Source: Calditrichota bacterium (lineage in GTDB: Bacteria; Zhuqueibacterota; Zhuqueibacteria; Zhuqueibacterales; Geothermadaptataceae). Taken from it: a DNA stretch of 9,612 nucleotides. This document shows positions 6,563 through 9,612 of the stretch, piece by piece. The stretch is from the NCBI GenBank assembly GCA_008501545.1, contig QQUM01000574.1, positions 1 through 9,612 of the forward strand, read 5' to 3'. The notes below the pieces were generated by a model. It worked only from the letters and a program-made list of their open reading frames with translations, was not told where the DNA came from and did not search any database. Every line of letters starts with the position of its first letter. Position 1 is the stretch's first letter. Both the position numbers and the translations under genes were made by a program.

Positions 6563-7213
6563 TTATTCCTGTCCAGCTATCTCTGCTACCGACCCGATGC
6601 GATCGATAAATTGTTGATATGCGGCAACAGTTTTATCAACTTTCATGCCTTGCGTCATCAAATCATGTGCTGCCTTGTACTGAAAAGCAGCGACCATTTT
6701 TTCTGCACGCTCTTTGAGTTTCTTCGCATAATCTGATGGCTTTGGTTGTTCCTTCTGCTGCTGTTGATCCTGATTTTGTTGCTCGGCATTTTGTTTTAGT
6801 TTGGTACGCACAAATTCCAGGTTGTATTTTGCGTCCTGGTCGTCAGGATTTAATTTTAATGCTTCGGTGTATGCCAGTATTGATTCCTGCCATTTATTTA
6901 TGCGGAATAATGTATTACCGAGATTGTAGTAGGCCTGAGCCTGAAAAAGCGGGTCATCCGAGTTTTTTGTTACTTTATCAAAGAGCTTTATTGCCTCTTC
7001 ATACTTTTTTTTCTCGTACAGCGTATTGGCAATATTATATTCGATAACAGGAGATGTCGGATTGTCCAACTGTGCATCACGATAGGCGTTATTCGCCTCA
7101 TCGTACTTTTCTTCCGAGAACAATTTATTGCCCTCGAGTACTTTGCTTCGCCCGGGAGTCTGGGCAGAAAGAAGTGAAAATGCTGCAATCAAATAGATGA
7201 AAAAAAATCTCAT
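6563..7213 (-). CDS. batC: BatC-like secreted TPR protein
   Basis: A 216-residue protein. The signal peptide covers residues 1-17 (LIAAFSLLSA before QTPGR). Three TPR units follow at about 21-53, 55-88 and 92-127; the last is the clearest (AYYNLGNTLFRINKWQESIL, then YTEALKLNPDD). A short Gln-rich stretch lies at 141-153 (QNAEQQNQDQQQQ). A helical C-terminal part (160-205) contains AEKMVAAFQYKAAHDLMTQGM, which differs from the usual BatC tail; that tail is found in the next gene. TPRs in this position are expected to hold periplasmic partners such as the VWA domains of BatA/BatB and BatD. The gene follows batB after a 115-nt gap holding a palindromic repeat and has no strong Shine-Dalgarno. 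The assignment rests on TPR content, signal peptide and operon position. Confidence 0.85.
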   Translation of the reverse strand: MRFFFIYLIAAFSLLSAQTPGRSKVLEGNKLFSEEKYDEANNAYRDAQLDNPTSPVIEYNIANTLYEKKKYEEAIKLFDKVTKNSDDPLFQAQAYYNLGNTLFRINKWQESILAYTEALKLNPDDQDAKYNLEFVRTKLKQNAEQQNQDQQQQKEQPKPSDYAKKLKERAEKMVAAFQYKAAHDLMTQGMKVDKTVAAYQQFIDRIGSVAEIAGQE

Positions 7214-7257
7214 AATATCATATAATTCTGTTTAAAATTACACTTAAAAGTCCTTTT

Positions 7258-7320
7258 CCACGAATTACACTAATTTCACGAATGATTGACCTGAATTCGT
7301 GAAATTAGTGTAATTCGTGG
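7258..7320. repeat. Perfect 26-bp inverted repeat (REP/MITE-like) between batB and batC
   Basis: The left arm at 7258-7283 and the right arm at 7295-7320 are exact reverse complements over 26 bp, with an 11-nt centre (GATTGACCTGA). Each arm is made of three related units of 8-9 bp: CCACGAAT, TACACTAAT and TTCACGAAT, consensus nnCACKAAT. The element begins 8 nt after the batB stop and ends 44 nt before the batC start. As RNA it would form a very stable hairpin. It has no U-run on either side, so it is not a classical terminator. I recall similar GTGTAATTCGTGG-type repeats as dispersed elements in unrelated environmental genomes; that is memory, not a search. Confidence 0.93.
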
Positions 7321-7328
7321 TTGAAAAC

Positions 7329-8360
7329 CTACCTAAACCGGCCTCTCCATTCAGTCTTGACACGAACACGTTCAGGTGTCAAAACTTCCAATACGAAAAG
7401 CAGTAAAGCGAACATTAAAAAATATTGGAAGCGATCTTCATACTGGGTAAATTTCACTGCACCAAGCTCTTTTTTCTCCATCCTTGTGATCGTGCTGTAA
7501 ATCTGATCGAGCTCGTCTTCACTGCCGCTGGCACGAAAATATTTCCCACCTGTTTGCAAAGCGACCTTTTCCAACGTCAGTTCATCCAGCTTCGTTGTTA
7601 CAACCGAACCGTTGCGATCCTTCTTAAATCCCACCTGAATTCCCCGTTCATTTACCACAGGTATTGGCACGCCTTCCGGTGACCCAATACCGACGGTATG
7701 GATAACAACACCCTCCCGTTCCGCCTGTTCGATAAGAGGTTTCAAGTCACCGCCATGATTCTCTCCATCGGTAATCAAAATCAGCACTTTGTATTTTCTT
7801 TCCTTCTGATCAAAGGAATTCAACGCGACTGTGATTGCCCGATTAATAGCCGTACCCGGATCAGCGATCGTTCCCGGTTCCAGCGCATCGAGAAAAAGTT
7901 TGGCAGCGCCGTAATCGAGTGTCAACGGGCAATGCAGAAAGGCGTCTCCGGCAAATGCAATTATACCGATACGATCACCTGCAAGTTGCTTGAGCAAAGT
8001 GCCAACTTCATGCTTCGCTTTTTCCAGCCGCGATGGGGCAATATCTTTCGCGTGCATCGAGAGAGACACATCAACTGCGACGAGAATATCAACGCCTTCG
8101 CGTTGCACTTCTTCCAATTTGGTCCCAATTTGCGGACGGGCCAGTGCCAATATCAGAAAGAACAGGCCCAATAAAAGCAAAAACGCTTTGATTTTTTGTC
8201 TACCGCGACTCACACCGCTGGTTAATTTCTTCATCAACTCAAGATTGCCAAATCGCTGTAATGATTTTGTTTTCCATTTAAATACAAGGAAATAAAACAG
8301 CACACCAGCCGGTATAAGAAGCAAGAAATACAATGCAATTGGATTAGCAAAACGAATCAT
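7329..8360 (-). CDS. batB: BatB: membrane-anchored von Willebrand A protein
   Basis: A 343-residue VWA protein of the Bat type. Two N-terminal membrane helices lie at about 8-28 and 58-76, the second followed by the family phrase LALARPQIG. A VWA domain (about 90-290) follows, and a third membrane helix lies at about 312-328. The metal-binding MIDAS is complete: DVSLS (Asp97, Ser99, Ser101), Thr170 in DPGTAI and Asp198 in ITDGENHGG. The domain should face the periplasm and make metal-dependent protein contacts. HCPLTLDYG (143-151) nearly matches a motif in the upstream paralogue, so the two probably arose by duplication. The start at 8360 fits the helix position but lacks a clear Shine-Dalgarno. 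It lies 241 nt after batA, a wide gap for this operon, because a decayed repeat sits between. Which paralogue is called A or B follows gene order only. Confidence 0.92.
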   Translation of the reverse strand: MIRFANPIALYFLLLIPAGVLFYFLVFKWKTKSLQRFGNLELMKKLTSGVSRGRQKIKAFLLLLGLFFLILALARPQIGTKLEEVQREGVDILVAVDVSLSMHAKDIAPSRLEKAKHEVGTLLKQLAGDRIGIIAFAGDAFLHCPLTLDYGAAKLFLDALEPGTIADPGTAINRAITVALNSFDQKERKYKVLILITDGENHGGDLKPLIEQAEREGVVIHTVGIGSPEGVPIPVVNERGIQVGFKKDRNGSVVTTKLDELTLEKVALQTGGKYFRASGSEDELDQIYSTITRMEKKELGAVKFTQYEDRFQYFLMFALLLFVLEVLTPERVRVKTEWRGRFR

Positions 8361-8461
8361 TTTATTTCATTTTTAATAGTGAGTAATTCAAACTCCAGAC
8401 AGCATTTTTCGATACATGCCATCCTGAAAAGAAAACGGTGTAAAAATTTATCTCGATAAAA

Positions 8462-8546
8462 TGTCATTCCACTCTATTCTCGTGGGATCCATATTATTCA
8501 AAATCAAGCATGTCTGGATTCCATCTTAAAGCTTGACGGGATGACA
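8462..8546. repeat. Decayed palindromic element with TGTCATTCC-type ends
   Basis: An 85-bp region has nested, imperfect dyad symmetry. Outer ends TGTCATTCC (8462-8470) and GGGATGACA (8538-8546) pair at 8 of 9 positions. Inner arms GGGATCCA (8484-8491) and TGGATTCC (8515-8522) pair at 7 of 8 positions. The layout resembles the widespread dispersed palindromes that begin GTCATTCC and end GGAATGAC, here with eroded stems. It sits in the 241-nt batA-batB gap. A 6-bp dyad, TTTATC-TC-GATAAA (8447-8460), abuts its low-coordinate edge. The rest of the gap (8361-8446, 8547-8601) shows nothing I can identify. Confidence 0.6.
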
Positions 8547-8601
8547 CGTATGTATCAGATTTTCGCAATGGGTGGATATGAACTGCTTTTATCCCAAAGC
8601 A

Positions 8602-9591
8602 TTACGGAATTTTGCGAAATTTTGTATTCGCTAATATCAGTTCAAACAAAATGACAGCGAGTGCTGCCCACAACCAATAGGTAAAAAGCTCTGCATATCG
8701 CGTGTATTGCTTTACTTCAATTTTTGTTTTTTCGAGCGAATCGATTTCTTGAAATATATTTTCCAGGCTTTCGTTGTCCGTTGCACGAAAATATTTACCG
8801 TGGGTGATATCTGCTACTTGCCGCAACATATCCTCGTCAATATCGACTGGCATACGGACATAACGTTTACCAAGGAATGGATCATCAACAGGATAGAGTG
8901 CTTCGCCCTGTGTGCCAACGCCGACAGTGTAAAATTTTATTTTATAAGCTTCAGCAACTTTCGCCGCAGTGATGGGATCGATCTCACCGGCATTGTTGCG
9001 GCCATCTGTGAGCAATATGGCGACTTTGCTTTTTGCTTCGCTGTCTTTCAACCGGTTCACGCCATTTGCAATGGCAAGCCCGATCGCTGTCCCGTCTTCA
9101 ATGATACCCACATCAATATCTTTCATGAAATTGATAAGTATACCATAGTCCAATGTCAGTGGGCATTGCGTGTAACTCTTTGCAGAAAAGACCACCATAC
9201 CGATTCGGTCATTACGCCGGCCTTTAATGAAATCAGTCGCCACATCCTTCGCCGCCTGAATCCGGTTTTTCGGCCGGAAATCTTCAGCAAGCATACTGCT
9301 TGAGGTATCAAGAATCAGCACGATATCGATACCTTCGGTTGTAATTTCTTCTTCAGTGCGGCCACTTTGCGGTCGCGCCAGCGCCACGATAATCAATGCC
9401 ACAGCAACCAGTCGCAACAAAAACAATCCATGACGCAACTGGTGACTGATTCCCGGCTTTATCTTTTTCAGTAAATCGATATTTGAGAACCGGATGGTTG
9501 CTTTTCGACGCTGGCGGCGAAAATACCAAAATACTAAAATTGGCAGAATAACGAGCAAAGCAAGAAAGAATGGATAAGCCAAACGCATCAT
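8602..9591 (-). CDS. batA: BatA: membrane-anchored von Willebrand A protein
   Basis: A 329-residue Bat-type VWA protein. Membrane helices lie at about 5-24, 56-72 and 303-321. VALARPQSG follows the second, and the VWA domain spans about 87-285. The MIDAS is complete: DTSSS (Asp95, Ser97, Ser99), Thr168 in EDGTAI and Asp196 in LLTDGRNNAG. QCPLTLDYG (142-150) is shared with batB. The domain should lie in the periplasm and engage partner proteins in a metal-dependent way, as in other Bat and MoxR-associated VWA proteins. The start at 9591 is supported by AAGG 7 nt upstream. An adjacent second ATG (9588) is less well spaced. In related operons MoxR and DUF58 genes precede this gene, and they would be outside the window. 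Confidence 0.93.
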   Translation of the reverse strand: MMRLAYPFFLALLVILPILVFWYFRRQRRKATIRFSNIDLLKKIKPGISHQLRHGLFLLRLVAVALIIVALARPQSGRTEEEITTEGIDIVLILDTSSSMLAEDFRPKNRIQAAKDVATDFIKGRRNDRIGMVVFSAKSYTQCPLTLDYGILINFMKDIDVGIIEDGTAIGLAIANGVNRLKDSEAKSKVAILLTDGRNNAGEIDPITAAKVAEAYKIKFYTVGVGTQGEALYPVDDPFLGKRYVRMPVDIDEDMLRQVADITHGKYFRATDNESLENIFQEIDSLEKTKIEVKQYTRYAELFTYWLWAALAVILFELILANTKFRKIP

Positions 9592-9612
9592 GAGCCCACC
9601 TTCTCTTTCTCA
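9588..9612 (-). CDS. Possible 3' tail of an upstream gene overlapping the batA start
   Basis: One minus-strand frame is open from the window edge and reads EKEKVGS before a TGA at 9590-9588, which overlaps the batA ATG by sharing TG. This is the usual look of a coupled stop/start inside an operon, so an upstream Bat-operon gene (for example a DUF4381- or DUF58-type protein) may end here. Only about 7 codons are visible, so identity cannot be judged and the open frame could be chance. Confidence 0.25.

Noticed and set aside
6132..6617. Two + strand open frames (6132-6617 and the Leu-rich 6169-6402) that look like membrane segments
   Set aside because: They are the antisense reading of CAA/CAG glutamine codons (TTG/CTG gives Leu). 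The minus-strand frame has a signal peptide, a family tail and operon spacing.
7258..7320. The long hairpin as a Rho-independent terminator or CRISPR-like array
   Set aside because: No T-run follows the stem in either direction and batC continues the operon. There is only one dyad with no spacer series.
8707..9303. + strand 198-codon open frame opposite batA
   Set aside because: It is antisense to a complete VWA gene with intact MIDAS motifs and carries no recognisable features.

Overview
The window is a gene-dense piece of a Gram-negative chromosome. Every supported gene lies on the minus strand, so the map is read from high to low coordinates. Signal peptides, an outer-membrane lipoprotein, a FadL/OmpP1-type beta-barrel, a TonB-like protein and a Bat ("Bacteroides aerotolerance") gene set together point to a diderm bacterium of the wider FCB group. 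The protein styles (FadL-like with a GARAIGMGGA...NPA N-terminus, TonB with an FDEARKNYPEH leader) resemble Calditrichota/KSB1/Ignavibacteria-like lineages. That placement is recognition from memory and not a search result.

9612-2693 is a Bat operon. In transcription order it holds: the very end of an upstream gene (9612-9588); two paralogous membrane-anchored von Willebrand A (VWA) proteins, BatA (9591-8602) and BatB (8360-7329), both with an intact MIDAS; a secreted TPR protein, BatC (7213-6563); a second secreted protein with a half-TPR, a poly-glutamine stretch and the C-terminal tail normally fused to BatC (6561-6004); the large BatD (5933-4083); the TPR-membrane-SH3 protein BatE (4086-3325); and a TonB-family protein (3316-2693). 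Several junctions are very tight (1-nt gap, 4-nt ATGA overlap, 8-nt gap), which supports co-transcription and translational coupling. Bat proteins are generally thought to form a periplasm-facing inner-membrane complex. The VWA domains, TPRs and Ig-like BatD would make protein contacts, and the TonB-like protein might couple this complex to the envelope. MoxR ATPase and DUF58 genes usually sit just upstream and would lie beyond 9612.

The two widest gaps inside the operon each hold a different palindromic repeat. Between batB and batC there is a perfect 26-bp inverted repeat built of 9-bp units (7258-7320). Between batA and batB there is a decayed, larger palindrome with TGTCATTCC-type ends (8462-8546). 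Both look like dispersed REP/MITE-type elements. The batC-tail/batD gap carries a plausible extended -10 promoter.

2416-1 is a second transcription unit, separated from the Bat operon by 276 nt of AT-rich DNA with inverted and direct repeats. It encodes an unusual lipoprotein (acidic segment, Tyr/Trp-rich segment, then about 200 residues of Ser/Arg-rich low complexity). The next gene, 21 nt downstream, is a FadL/OmpP1/PorV-like outer-membrane protein that runs off the window. No tRNA, rRNA, CRISPR array, transposase or phage gene was seen, and no gene-free stretch exceeds 300 nt.
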